DNA of 64,000 nucleotides from Bacillota bacterium (GCA_017432345.1 JAFRJI010000016.1:62001-126000); one strand, 5' to 3'; positions 15,921-23,976 are shown, counted from the stretch's first letter. Made by a program: numbers and translations. Notes: generated by a model from the letters alone, not told the origin.

Positions 15921-17242
15921 TTTCGTAAGATACGCGAGACCGTCGACTGGTTGACTCCGAGCACCTCGGCGGTCTTGTGCGTTGTCTTGTAGATTTCGTA
16001 AGCCCGTTTCACGAGCTGTTCTTCCAGAAGATGCTTTGCCTCTTTGAGAGGGATGATGTCCTCACAGTAGACTTTGCTCTTCGATTCTTCCTGTTCTTCC
16101 TGCCCATGGATGGCGGTGTAGACCGTGCCGCCTTTGATGACCGGTTCATCGGTGATGATATATGCGCTTTCGATGGTGCGCTCCAGTTCGATCAGATTTC
16201 CCGGCCACGTATGGGATGCCAGGACCCCCAATGCTTCTTTGCTGAGGATCTTCTTCGAGTGATACTTTTCGTTGCACATCGCGATGTACTGGTTTGACAG
16301 ATACGGGATGTCCTTGACCCTGCTCCTGAGAGGAGGGACATGGATCGGCATCGGACTGATCTTGTAATACAAAGCCTTCAGGAACGTATCATCCTCACTC
16401 ATGGCCATCAGATCCTTGCCTGTGATGGCGATGATCCTGGCCGTCGAGGAGACAGATTCCGATCCATCCGCGCGGAAGAATTTGCCGGTCTCCAGATATT
16501 CAAAAAGCTTCGACTGCAGCTTGTGCGGAAGGTATCCGATGTTGTTGAACACCAGAGTCCCGCCGGACGCCAGATCCAGTTTGCCCGTTTTCGTCTGATA
16601 GCCAAAGATCTCGCGCTCCATCGCCTGATCGTCGGAAGAAGAGCAGTTGACCGAGAGGAAAGGCTTCTCGCGCCGTCTCCCGAAGAAATGGATGTACCGG
16701 GCCACGACCTGCTTGCCGGTCCCGGATTCCCCGATGATCAGCACCGGAATGTCCAGATTCGCCGCCTTGTCCATGGCGGTCTTCAGTTTTACGCTGACTG
16801 GGTCGACCGCGTCGAAGTCGCTGTTCTTGTACAGTTCCCGGCGGAGGGTGGCGATTTCCGCCTCCCGTGCATCCAGAGTTTCAAGCAGCGTGTTAACGGC
16901 GTCGATGTCCTGGGAGGAGGTGATGACCATTTCGATCTGATCATTCTCCCCGTAAATCGGAATGCCGTTGGCGATGATGCGCTTGCCGCTCTTGAGCGTC
17001 TGCAAAACGCTGACAGGCTGCCGTTCCTTCAGGACCTTGAGCGTGCTGCTCTCCGAAAAATAGCCTTCATTTAACAGATCCTTGACGTTCCGGCCGATGA
17101 TGTTGCCGATGTCCAGTTCGTTGATCTGGATGGATGCCGGATTCACGAACAGCACGTCGCCGTTGCCGTCGCTGACAAAAATCTCCTCACCGAGATTCTC
17201 GACGATGATCTTGTAAATGTTTTCGATTTCGGTCTGTTTCAT
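15914..17242 (-). CDS. PAS-AAA+-HTH transcription regulator with degenerate ATPase core
   Basis: A 442-residue regulator laid out like sigma-54 enhancer-binding proteins: a PAS domain (about 1-110), a short coiled linker, an AAA+ domain (about 145-385) and a C-terminal Fis-type helix-turn-helix ending VNQSTVSRILRKY. Walker A is intact (GESGTGKQ), but the GAFTGA loop that contacts sigma-54 is missing (IFGYQTKTGKLDLASGG), and Walker B reads LVFNNIG where LFLDEIG is usual. It therefore probably does not activate sigma-54 polymerase and may act like TyrR on sigma-70 promoters. GAGGTAA supports the start at 17242 over one at 17272. Effector unknown. Confidence 0.8.
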   Translation of the reverse strand: MKQTEIENIYKIIVENLGEEIFVSDGNGDVLFVNPASIQINELDIGNIIGRNVKDLLNEGYFSESSTLKVLKERQPVSVLQTLKSGKRIIANGIPIYGENDQIEMVITSSQDIDAVNTLLETLDAREAEIATLRRELYKNSDFDAVDPVSVKLKTAMDKAANLDIPVLIIGESGTGKQVVARYIHFFGRRREKPFLSVNCSSSDDQAMEREIFGYQTKTGKLDLASGGTLVFNNIGYLPHKLQSKLFEYLETGKFFRADGSESVSSTARIIAITGKDLMAMSEDDTFLKALYYKISPMPIHVPPLRSRVKDIPYLSNQYIAMCNEKYHSKKILSKEALGVLASHTWPGNLIELERTIESAYIITDEPVIKGGTVYTAIHGQEEQEESKSKVYCEDIIPLKEAKHLLEEQLVKRAYEIYKTTHKTAEVLGVNQSTVSRILRKY

Positions 17243-17332
17243 AAGTATTACCTCGCGTAACCCCATGGCCATTATACCTCATCCGCCCGGATTATGCAAA
17301 AAAACATCGGCGGAGCGGCACTGGGATTTTTG

Positions 17333-17362
17333 CTTGAAAAAAACGTGGAGATGTGGTAAAAC
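17333..17362 (+). promoter_or_regulatory. promoter of the Mn2+ riboswitch-terC-mntP transcript
   Basis: TTGAAA (17333-17338), an 18-base spacer, and an extended -10 TGG-TAAAAC (17354-17362). Predicted start of transcription is about 17369, just before the aptamer. Confidence 0.55.
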
Positions 17363-17374
17363 AGTTTTATCAAG

Positions 17375-17516
17375 TAAGGGAGTAGTCACCAGCTGCGGAC
17401 CGGGAGACAACGGGAAGCGATAGCTGTGATGATGTCAACAACCTCGAACGCGCGGCGTTCTGGCATGATCGTAATTGATGAGACTTATCTGCAATAGCGG
17501 AGGAGTCTCTTTTTTT
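17375..17516 (+). promoter_or_regulatory. yybP-ykoY manganese riboswitch
   Basis: The conserved parts of this aptamer are visible in order: GGGAGTAG (17378-17385), ATGTCAACA (17432-17440), and GAGACTTATCTGC (17480-17492), separated by GC-rich stems. The expression platform is an intrinsic terminator whose 5' arm GAGACT is part of the aptamer's last stem. Known members bind Mn2+ and allow read-through, switching on export genes. The two genes downstream are terC and mntP, the classical targets of this class, which makes the call firm. Confidence 0.88.
17480..17516 (+). terminator. riboswitch expression-platform terminator
   Basis: GAGACT (17480-17485) pairs with AGTCTC (17504-17509) around an 18-base loop region and is followed by seven T residues. 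The 5' arm is shared with the aptamer, as expected for a switch that is off when the ligand is absent. Confidence 0.8.
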
Positions 17517-17538
17517 GACATTTAGAAACGGACAAGCG

Positions 17539-18600
17539 ATGACAGAACAACTGAACGAAGAAAAAATCTCCACGGGAAAAGTCCTGTGGCAGTATAAATG
17601 GCTGTATTTCTGGATCCTTCTGGCCTTTGCTTTTGATGTAGGGATCTACTTTGTGGAAGGCTGGGACAAGGCGGTGGATTTTGCCAGCGGATACCTGATC
17701 GAACTGAGCCTGAGCGTGGACAATCTGTTCGTATTCCTGCTGATTTTCATCAGTTTCGGAATCACGGAGCACGCCCAGCACAAGGTGCTGAACTACGGTA
17801 TCGCGGGCACGATCGTACTGCGGTTTCTCTTTATCTTTGTCGGCATCTCCCTGGTCAACAAATTCGAGTGGGTGCTTTGGATCTTCGGCGCTTTGCTGAT
17901 CTTCAGCGGAGCGAAAATGATCCGTGAGGAAAAAGAGGATGAAGATCCGAGAGACGGCCTGCTCTATAAGCTCATCGCCAAATTCATGCCGATGAGCAAA
18001 GATTTTGTGGGAGAACGGTTCATCGTCGACAACGATGGAACCAACTACGACGAATCCAGTCCGCTCTCGAAAAAAGCAAAAAAGCTCTGCACGCCGCTGG
18101 CGGTCGTGATGGTCTTGCTGATCTTTTCGGATGTGATTTTCGCCATCGATTCCGTGCCGGCGGTCCTTTCCATGACCCGGGATATGTTCATCGTCTACAC
18201 GTCCAACATGTTTGCTATCATGGGGCTGCGGCAGATGTTCTTCGTGCTGGAGCATATGCATAGGAAATTCATGTACGTCAAGTACGGCGTTGCTGTAATA
18301 CTGATTTTTACCGGCGTTAAGATGCTGCTGGACATTTTCGATATCCACATCCACAATCTGATTTCGATTGCGGTGATTCTGTTCCTGCTGATCGTCAGCA
18401 TCATCGTTTCGGTGATCATTTCGAAACGGCAGGAGCGGGGCGACCAGTTCGACCACGCGGAGAGAAAGAAAGAGATCGAAGACGCTTTTGATGAAGACGA
18501 TAAGAAAAAGGCCGCGCGCCGTGCCAGACGCGCCGCGCGCCGTGCTGCCAGAAAAGCGGCGAGGGAGGTAAAGGACACGGCTTCGGAGGATGGCGACTGA
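17539..18600 (+). CDS. terC: TerC/Alx family manganese exporter
   Basis: A 353-residue membrane protein with about nine hydrophobic segments. The TerC signature is present in two halves: SLSVDNLFVFLLIF (about residues 60-75) and SDVIFAIDSVPAVL (about 195-210), each with the conserved Asp. A long cytoplasmic insert follows the third membrane segment, and an Ala/Arg/Lys-rich tail ends the protein (about 315-350). TerC/Alx proteins export Mn2+, in some species to metallate secreted enzymes. The riboswitch upstream supports this. The ATG at 17539 is used; a TTG at 17515 lies in the terminator T-run. The stop shares a base with the mntP start. Confidence 0.9.
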   Translation: MTEQLNEEKISTGKVLWQYKWLYFWILLAFAFDVGIYFVEGWDKAVDFASGYLIELSLSVDNLFVFLLIFISFGITEHAQHKVLNYGIAGTIVLRFLFIFVGISLVNKFEWVLWIFGALLIFSGAKMIREEKEDEDPRDGLLYKLIAKFMPMSKDFVGERFIVDNDGTNYDESSPLSKKAKKLCTPLAVVMVLLIFSDVIFAIDSVPAVLSMTRDMFIVYTSNMFAIMGLRQMFFVLEHMHRKFMYVKYGVAVILIFTGVKMLLDIFDIHIHNLISIAVILFLLIVSIIVSVIISKRQERGDQFDHAERKKEIEDAFDEDDKKKAARRARRAARRAARKAAREVKDTASEDGD

Positions 18601-19187
18601 TGTTTACGCTGCGCTTTTTTATCAACAGCATGCTGCTCGGTGTCGGTCTCGCCATGGATGCGTTCAGCGTTTCTCTGGCAAATGGGCTGGCGGAACCGAA
18701 GATGAAGGCAGCCCGCATGAATCTCATTGCGGGTACGTTTGCGTTTTTCCAGGCCTTCATGCCGATGCTGGGATGGTTCTGCGTGCACAATCTCGTGACC
18801 TATTTCAAGACCTTTGAGCGTTTCGTTCCATGGATCGCGTTGATCCTGCTTCTGTTCATAGGCGGCAAGATGCTCATCGAAAGCATCATCAACATCCGCA
18901 AAGGCCGGGCAGGGGAGGAAGTAACGGTCGAGAAAGTCACATTATGGATGCTGTTCCTGCAGGGGATCGCCACATCCATCGACGCGCTGTCGGTAGGGTT
19001 CGCCATCGCCGAATACGATTGGCTCATGGCCCTGATCTGCGCGCTGATCATCGCTGCCGTCACGTTCATCATCTCGACGATCGGGCTTCACATCGGCAAG
19101 ATCTTCGGGACGAAACTGGCCAACAAGGCAGGGATTCTGGGCGGCTGCATCCTTATTATCATTGGCATCGAAATATTCATCGGCTGA
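18600..19187 (+). CDS. mntP: manganese efflux pump MntP
   Basis: A 195-residue protein with six hydrophobic segments. The two MntP repeats are visible: GLAMDAFSVSLANGL (about 18-32) and GIATSIDALSVGFAIAE (about 120-137), each with the metal-binding Asp. It exports Mn2+ from the cytoplasm. Its ATG overlaps the terC stop (TGATG), so both exporters answer to the same riboswitch. A GGCTGAA/TTCAGCC hairpin covers its stop codon but has no U-tract. Confidence 0.93.
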   Translation: MFTLRFFINSMLLGVGLAMDAFSVSLANGLAEPKMKAARMNLIAGTFAFFQAFMPMLGWFCVHNLVTYFKTFERFVPWIALILLLFIGGKMLIESIINIRKGRAGEEVTVEKVTLWMLFLQGIATSIDALSVGFAIAEYDWLMALICALIIAAVTFIISTIGLHIGKIFGTKLANKAGILGGCILIIIGIEIFIG

Positions 19188-19189
19188 AT

Positions 19190-19218
19190 TTGACGTTTTC
19201 AGCCAAAAAGGGTAGAGT
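19190..19218 (+). promoter_or_regulatory. promoter of the DMT permease gene
   Basis: TTGACG (19190-19195), a 17-base spacer, and TAGAGT (19213-19218). It lies directly behind mntP, partly within the GGCTGAA/TTCAGCC hairpin (19182-19204), and gives the permease and methyltransferase genes a start outside riboswitch control. Confidence 0.6.
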
Positions 19219-19240
19219 AGTACATATCCTGGAGGAATGC

Positions 19241-20206
19241 ATGAGTACACAAAAAACCGAACCGGCAAAGTGGAAACTCTATCTTGTCGCGGCGGCGTTC
19301 ACGCTGTCGATCGGTTTTTCTTTTTTTGGGATCAAACAATGCGTTCCTTACGCGGATACACTGACGATCTTATCGTACCGGTATGTGGCGGCGCTGATCG
19401 GCGTAGCTATCTTCATTCCCATCAGCAAAGCGCTCGGATTCTATCCAAAAGCGGATAAAGGCAGACCAAAAAGCAGGCTCTACATGGTTGCCGCGTTTTA
19501 CATTGCTTTCATGATCCTGCAGATTCTGGCCATGTTCTTTGCCACATCGATCGAGGGCGCTATCGTTTACGCGATGGTACCGATCTTCGCGAAGATCATC
19601 GGACGTATCGTGCTGGGCGAAAAATCGACCCGGCTGCAGATGTTCTTTGTTGTTATGACCGTTGCGGCGCTGATCATACTGATCATTCTCAATGCGACGG
19701 ATATCCATCTCAACGTGACCGGGCTTGCGATCATGACGGTCAGCAGCATCTTCATGGCCTGCCAGAATGTGTCGGCCAGATATGTCCGCGGCGTGTTCCA
19801 GCCGATCGAGATCACTACCACGATCGCGGTCGGAGGATCGTTCATTTTCATCGGTGCGTCGATCGTCCGGGCGGCAGTCAAGCACGATTTCGCCTCGCTG
19901 ATCGAACCGCTGCACCACCCGGATTTTATTATCTGGGTATCCTTCCTTGGCATCTTCTGCATTTTGCTGTCCGCGCAGTTCATGGCATATATGCTGGCGC
20001 ACATGGAAATCATCCAGTGCACCGTATTCAACAGCGCCTCGACGCTGGTTTCGATCATCGCAGGTGCGCTCATTTTAGGAGAACCGCTGTACATCTATCA
20101 CTATGTCTGCGGCGCGATCATCCTGGCGGGCGTCATCGGGCTGACGCTGGCGCCGGCGGACGCAAAGAACAGCGGCAAGTCCTTATCGGACGATATGAAA
20201 AAATAA
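19241..20206 (+). CDS. EamA-type drug/metabolite (DMT) permease
   Basis: A 321-residue protein with about ten hydrophobic segments in two homologous halves, as in EamA permeases. The second half ends with EPLYIYHYVCGAIILAGVIGL, which fits the family's C-terminal pattern. GGAGG stands seven bases before the ATG at 19241; the longer open frame beginning in mntP is not credible. The methyltransferase gene follows after 13 bases, so the pair is probably one operon. Substrate unknown. Confidence 0.75.
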   Translation: MSTQKTEPAKWKLYLVAAAFTLSIGFSFFGIKQCVPYADTLTILSYRYVAALIGVAIFIPISKALGFYPKADKGRPKSRLYMVAAFYIAFMILQILAMFFATSIEGAIVYAMVPIFAKIIGRIVLGEKSTRLQMFFVVMTVAALIILIILNATDIHLNVTGLAIMTVSSIFMACQNVSARYVRGVFQPIEITTTIAVGGSFIFIGASIVRAAVKHDFASLIEPLHHPDFIIWVSFLGIFCILLSAQFMAYMLAHMEIIQCTVFNSASTLVSIIAGALILGEPLYIYHYVCGAIILAGVIGLTLAPADAKNSGKSLSDDMKK

Positions 20207-20219
20207 TGGGGGAAACAAT

Positions 20220-21098
20220 ATGACACAGCAGATCGACTGGAACGAACTCTGGAAAGAAGTCAGCAATCAGAGAACGACAGAATCATTGAACACGACCAGC
20301 GAGTTCTGGGATCAGTTCGCGGAAACATTCCGGAAGAAAACGAAGAAATCGGATGAATACATTGAACAGTTCTATGAAATGATGCAGATCCGTCCCGGAG
20401 AGAGCATCTTTGATATGGGATGCGCTTCCGGAACGCTGGCGATTCCGTATGCGCAACGAGGACATGAAATCTATGCGGCGGATTTTTCGCCGCGGATGCT
20501 GGAAGTCCTCATGAAGAACGCCGAAGAAGAAGGCGTGGCCGACCGGATCCATCCGATTCTGCTTGATTGGAATGAAGATTGGAGCCTTCGGGATCTGCCG
20601 GTTTGCGATATCGCCATCGCGTCAAGGTCACTGATTTTTGAAGATTTGACCGGCAGTCTGAAGAAGTTGGAATCGGTCGCTTCAAGACGCATCTGCGTCG
20701 GCGCATGGGACACCCCGACAAAAGGTTTTGACCGGTTTGTTTCAAAAGCCATCGGGTATGAACGACCGGGACTCGCCGTTCACAGTGTGATCATGGGCGA
20801 GTTGATGTCACGGGATGTGAGCCCGGAGATGCTGATCATCCGCAGTCCGTTCCGCCTTTCCCGTTTCAAAAGCTTTGAAGAAGGCATGGAAACGCTGCGG
20901 CAATCGTTTATCGACGGTTTGACGCCGGAACAAGAGGAACGCCTTCAGGAATACTGCAGAGAGCATCTGTTCCATAAGCAGGGAAAAGGATACAAAAGCT
21001 CCGGAGGCGACGGACAGGAATTGGAGGATTACTGGCAGTTGGATCATGACGATATGTCCACCGTGGCCTTCATTCGATGGGATAAAGATTCTATCTAA
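20220..21098 (+). CDS. class I SAM-dependent methyltransferase
   Basis: A 292-residue cytoplasmic protein. SAM-binding motif I is IFDMGCASGTLAIPYA (about residues 64-79), and the acidic end of strand 2 is IYAADFSPRM (about 88-97). The N-terminus, with DWNELWKEV and EFWDQFAETF, is of a type I associate with methyltransferases near metal-complex importers in anaerobes. Here it directly precedes the importer locus, though a terminator and new promoters lie between. The methyl acceptor is unknown. GGGGGAA precedes the ATG. Confidence 0.75.
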   Translation: MTQQIDWNELWKEVSNQRTTESLNTTSEFWDQFAETFRKKTKKSDEYIEQFYEMMQIRPGESIFDMGCASGTLAIPYAQRGHEIYAADFSPRMLEVLMKNAEEEGVADRIHPILLDWNEDWSLRDLPVCDIAIASRSLIFEDLTGSLKKLESVASRRICVGAWDTPTKGFDRFVSKAIGYERPGLAVHSVIMGELMSRDVSPEMLIIRSPFRLSRFKSFEEGMETLRQSFIDGLTPEQEERLQEYCREHLFHKQGKGYKSSGGDGQELEDYWQLDHDDMSTVAFIRWDKDSI

Positions 21099-21100
21099 AT

Positions 21101-21114
21101 GTTGGCAGACCAAC
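21101..21114 (+). promoter_or_regulatory. inverted-repeat operator, site 1
   Basis: GTTGGCAGACCAAC, a five-base inverted repeat with four-base centre (seven pairs if flanking AT is included), starting three bases after the methyltransferase stop. Its centre is 29.5 bases before the first base of TATAAT at 21137. The same 14-bp pattern recurs at sites 2, 3 and 5. Confidence 0.75.
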
Positions 21115-21136
21115 ATACAAGAGGAAAAGCGGCGGT

Positions 21137-21142
21137 TATAAT
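21137..21142 (+). promoter_or_regulatory. -10 box of the small-RNA promoter
   Basis: A perfect TATAAT. The expected -35 position (21114-21119) reads CATACA, so the promoter looks activator-dependent. Predicted start is 21149, which places site 1 at -41.5. Confidence 0.7.
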
Positions 21143-21148
21143 CTATGT

Positions 21149-21231
21149 AGAAGAACGGACAAAACCGTTGATGATTGACTTATTTGTGACTTGTGAAAAG
21201 AGCGGGATTGCAGGACCCGTTCTTTTATTTT
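21149..21231 (+). ncRNA. candidate regulated small RNA, about 83 nt
   Basis: The segment begins at the predicted start of an activator-type promoter and ends at a strong terminator. It contains a hairpin AACGG-ACAAAA-CCGTT (21154-21169), a linker of about 26 bases rich in T and G, and the 11-bp terminator stem. A 20-codon open frame starts at ATG 21171 and stops at 21233, running through the terminator; it has no ribosome site and is probably chance. No known RNA family was recognised. Confidence 0.6.
21196..21231 (+). terminator. terminator of the candidate small RNA
   Basis: AAAAGAGCGGG (21196-21206) pairs with CCCGTTCTTTT (21216-21226) with one G-T pair around a nine-base loop; ATTTT follows. 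It also insulates the importer operon from the methyltransferase transcript. Confidence 0.85.
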
Positions 21232-21247
21232 AAAAAACCACAGATGT

Positions 21248-21261
21248 GTTAGTACTACAAC
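21248..21261 (+). promoter_or_regulatory. inverted-repeat operator, site 2
   Basis: GTTAGTACTACAAC, matching the pattern at seven of the eight GTTG/CAAC positions. It lies 54 bases upstream of site 3, about five helical turns, and would be at -95.5 from the importer operon start. No -10 box stands at the usual distance from it. Confidence 0.5.
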
Positions 21262-21301
21262 ATATTTAAATGATTGTTCAATGATGTTTTAGAAAACAAA
21301 C

Positions 21302-21315
21302 GTTGTTTTAACAAC
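21302..21315 (+). promoter_or_regulatory. inverted-repeat operator, site 3
   Basis: GTTGTTTTAACAAC, an exact match to GTTGK-N4-MCAAC. Its centre (21308.5) is 29.5 bases before the first base of TATAAT at 21338, i.e. -41.5 from the predicted start at 21350. Confidence 0.75.
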
Positions 21316-21337
21316 ATTAAGAGAATGGAAATCAGTG

Positions 21338-21343
21338 TATAAT
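21338..21343 (+). promoter_or_regulatory. -10 box of the importer operon
   Basis: TATAAT with no usable -35 (CATTAA at 21315-21320). Start of transcription about 21350, leaving a 51-base leader before the binding-protein gene. Confidence 0.7.
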
Positions 21344-21400
21344 TGAATGGCTTATAAAGAAATGAAGATAATTCATAGCTGAATGGAAAAAGAGAGACGA

Positions 21401-22507
21401 ATGAATAGGAGTTTGAAACGCAAAATATTGGCTGTTGCAGTAGCCATGATATTGCCCGTTACGATGCTGTTTTCCGGATGCGGGCAAGACAGCGGGGCAG
21501 ATTACAATCCGCTGGAAGGCGTCAGCACAATTACCTTTACAGATGATTGCGGGCGTGAGGTCGAAATACCGGAAGTCATTACGAAAGCTGCGCCGAGTGG
21601 CTCCGTTGCGCAGATGGTACTCATGACCATCGCACCGGAAACGCTGGTGGGCCTTTCCGCATCCCCGAGTACGGATCAGTTGGATTACTTTCCGGAATAC
21701 ACCTGGGAATTGCCGACATTTGGACAGTTCTACGGCAGCAAGGCGAACCTGAACATGGAAGCGCTGATTGCAGCGCAGCCACAGGTGATCATCGACATCG
21801 GCGACAAAAAGCGGACGCATAAGGAAGATATGAACAAGATCCAGAGGCAGACCGGGATCCCGACGATCTTCATCGAGACGACTCTGGACAAGATGCCGGG
21901 CGCATACCGTACACTGGGAAAGCTCTTTGGAAAAGAAGAGGTCGGAGAAGAGCTGGCTTCTTACATAGAAGATACCGTTTCTTATGCGACAGAACAGGCC
22001 GCATCCATCAACGACGCGGATAAAAAGACTGTGTATTACGGAACCGGGGCTTCCGGACTTGACTGCAACGCGAATGGTTCCATTCAGGCGGATGTCATCG
22101 ACATCATCGGCGCGAAAAACGCCGTCGTCGGCACGGATGTCAGCGACAAGGGCGGCGGCACGCTGGTCAATATGGAACAGTTGTACAACTTCGATCCGGA
22201 TGTGATCGTGGTCACGCTGGATGGAATCTACGACATCATCGATGCAGGAGACAAGAGCTGGGCAGAGCTTTCCGCCGTCAAGAACGGGACCTATTACGAG
22301 ATTCCGGGAATTCCTTACTGTTGGCTGAGCGGACCGCCATCGGTCAACCGGATCCTTGGCATCTGGTGGCTGGGCAATCTGGTCTATCCGGATCAGTACG
22401 ACTACGATATGGTGGCCAAGGCACAGGAATACTATAAACTGTTTTTCGATTACGACCTTTCAGAGGATGAAGCAAAGGCCATGCTGGCGAATTCATCCCT
22501 CAAATAA
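21401..22507 (+). CDS. ABC importer substrate-binding lipoprotein (FecB/BtuF type)
   Basis: A 368-residue lipoprotein. The signal sequence has basic residues then a hydrophobic core ending at the lipobox FSGC, so the mature protein would be anchored at Cys near residue 26. The rest matches the TroA/BtuF-like fold: the CGREVEIPEVITKAAP segment, a long linking helix, and two alpha/beta lobes (about 50-185 and 205-345). These proteins bind Fe3+-chelates, haem or corrinoids; the ligand cannot be read here. The ATG at 21401 has AGAGAGA before it and is preferred to one at 21383. First gene of an operon running to 31237. Confidence 0.85.
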   Translation: MNRSLKRKILAVAVAMILPVTMLFSGCGQDSGADYNPLEGVSTITFTDDCGREVEIPEVITKAAPSGSVAQMVLMTIAPETLVGLSASPSTDQLDYFPEYTWELPTFGQFYGSKANLNMEALIAAQPQVIIDIGDKKRTHKEDMNKIQRQTGIPTIFIETTLDKMPGAYRTLGKLFGKEEVGEELASYIEDTVSYATEQAASINDADKKTVYYGTGASGLDCNANGSIQADVIDIIGAKNAVVGTDVSDKGGGTLVNMEQLYNFDPDVIVVTLDGIYDIIDAGDKSWAELSAVKNGTYYEIPGIPYCWLSGPPSVNRILGIWWLGNLVYPDQYDYDMVAKAQEYYKLFFDYDLSEDEAKAMLANSSLK

Positions 22508-22512
22508 ACGAC

Positions 22513-23976
22513 ATGAACACGCATGCAAACAGAAAACACAGCCGAATAATCCGTCTATTGACGAGCATCCTGACGATTATGATGTGCGTTTCTGTTTGCC
22601 TTACTCTCGTTCCGCAGATTACGGACGAAGCAGAGGCGGAGACTGTTACGGATACGGTGACGGTCAAGATCGGTTACTGGGGCATGCCGGAAACGCAGTA
22701 TGTGGAGAAGGCGACGTTCCACTGGACGGAACTCAAAAAATCATTAGGCCTGTATGAACAGGCCTATTCCTATTTCCAGGGGAAAGAGAATGGGAGCTAC
22801 AAGACGGTCGTTGTTTCCGCCAGAGGATTCTATCTGGAAGATATCCTCAATCTCGCCGGCGTCAATACCAGTGATATGCAGAACATCTCTTTTTATACAA
22901 ATGACTACGGCGCGGGCGCATTTACCTCGTTTACGCCATATCAGCTATTTGAAGAGCCAAGATATTACTATGACAATATGGCGTCGTACATGGTCAATGA
23001 GTATAACGATCTGGGCATCTTGACCGGATATTCCATCGATCCCGCCATCGATCAGAACAAGGAACGCGTGGAAACGATGCTGGCGCTGGAAAGCAGTTGG
23101 GCGACTTATGAAGCGGGGACACAAAACACCAGCCCGAGCTTTACGAATCTGGGAACCAGCACACGTTTCCGGCTGCTGTTCGGGCAGAACGATCCGGGCG
23201 AGCAGCGGACCAATCAATCCGCAAAGTACGTCCATACTGTGGCTATCACCATAGACGGAACGCCGACCATCAAGACCGAAGGGTTGAAGTTGGGACAGAT
23301 CAAGCTGTCCAACAAAGTCGGCAAACACAAGACGACGTTCCATGTTGCAGCGGACGAAGCGATGCTCTCGCTGATCATGGAAAACATCGTTTGGGAGTCA
23401 TCGGATAATAAAGTCCTGCAGATCAACAACGTCGATATGAAAAAGAGCAAGAAATATGACGATGCTGTGCAGGTCACCATTGAATACGAAGTCTTTGTAG
23501 AAGGTGGCAGCGCAACGATTTCCGGAACGATGGGCGGCGCGATGAGCGGTGTAACGCTTGCGGGATCCCGCCTTGAGACTTCGGATGACGCGCCGGATGA
23601 TACGAAGATGGATGACAAAAAGACAAAGCCGGAATCCGATTCAAAGAAACAGAACGACAGCAGCGGCAGTGATAAAACCAGCAGCAAGATCGGCAAACTG
23701 TCTCTGATCGAGGACGGAATCCAGACGGCCGATGCTGAGACGAGTGTTACGCCGGCAGCAAGTCAGCCGGAAACCGGCATGCTGACGGCAATGGATCTGG
23801 AAGACATCATGAGCACCGATGTCAAACCGACACAGATCAAGCCGATAGAGGATTCTCGAAAGTTTGCGCCGTTCATTTTCGGCGGTTTCGGAGGACTGCT
23901 GGCTCTTGGCGGCGTAACTTCTGCGGCGTCCTTCAAGTCGCAGACAAAGGGACCATGGAGTTTTAGGCGGAAATGA
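22513..23976 (+). CDS. exported tail-anchored surface protein with molybdopterin-binding-like domain
   Basis: A 487-residue protein of unknown function. It has a signal peptide (about 1-42), a beta-rich domain (about 48-260), a second beta domain (about 265-355), a Ser/Asp/Lys-rich linker (about 360-400) and one C-terminal membrane segment (about 455-475) with a basic tail. The first domain carries SARGFYLEDILNLAGV and RLLFGQNDPG, which resemble the sulfite-oxidase/molybdopterin-binding fold without its catalytic Cys; similar patterns occur in the proteins at 31407 and 39507. It lies between the binding protein and the permease and overlaps the permease start (ATGA). I infer an extracellular receptor or carrier for the importer. 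Confidence 0.7.
   Translation: MNTHANRKHSRIIRLLTSILTIMMCVSVCLTLVPQITDEAEAETVTDTVTVKIGYWGMPETQYVEKATFHWTELKKSLGLYEQAYSYFQGKENGSYKTVVVSARGFYLEDILNLAGVNTSDMQNISFYTNDYGAGAFTSFTPYQLFEEPRYYYDNMASYMVNEYNDLGILTGYSIDPAIDQNKERVETMLALESSWATYEAGTQNTSPSFTNLGTSTRFRLLFGQNDPGEQRTNQSAKYVHTVAITIDGTPTIKTEGLKLGQIKLSNKVGKHKTTFHVAADEAMLSLIMENIVWESSDNKVLQINNVDMKKSKKYDDAVQVTIEYEVFVEGGSATISGTMGGAMSGVTLAGSRLETSDDAPDDTKMDDKKTKPESDSKKQNDSSGSDKTSSKIGKLSLIEDGIQTADAETSVTPAASQPETGMLTAMDLEDIMSTDVKPTQIKPIEDSRKFAPFIFGGFGGLLALGGVTSAASFKSQTKGPWSFRRK

Noticed and set aside
21171..21233. A 20-codon reading frame in the candidate small RNA
   Set aside because: No ribosome site, it runs through the terminator stem, and the peptide shows no feature.
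21099..21400. Cobalamin riboswitch or Fur box before the BtuF/FecB-type importer
   Set aside because: No B12-box-like sequence and no GATAATGATTATC-type repeat was seen; the region is explained by operators, a small-RNA unit and a promoter.
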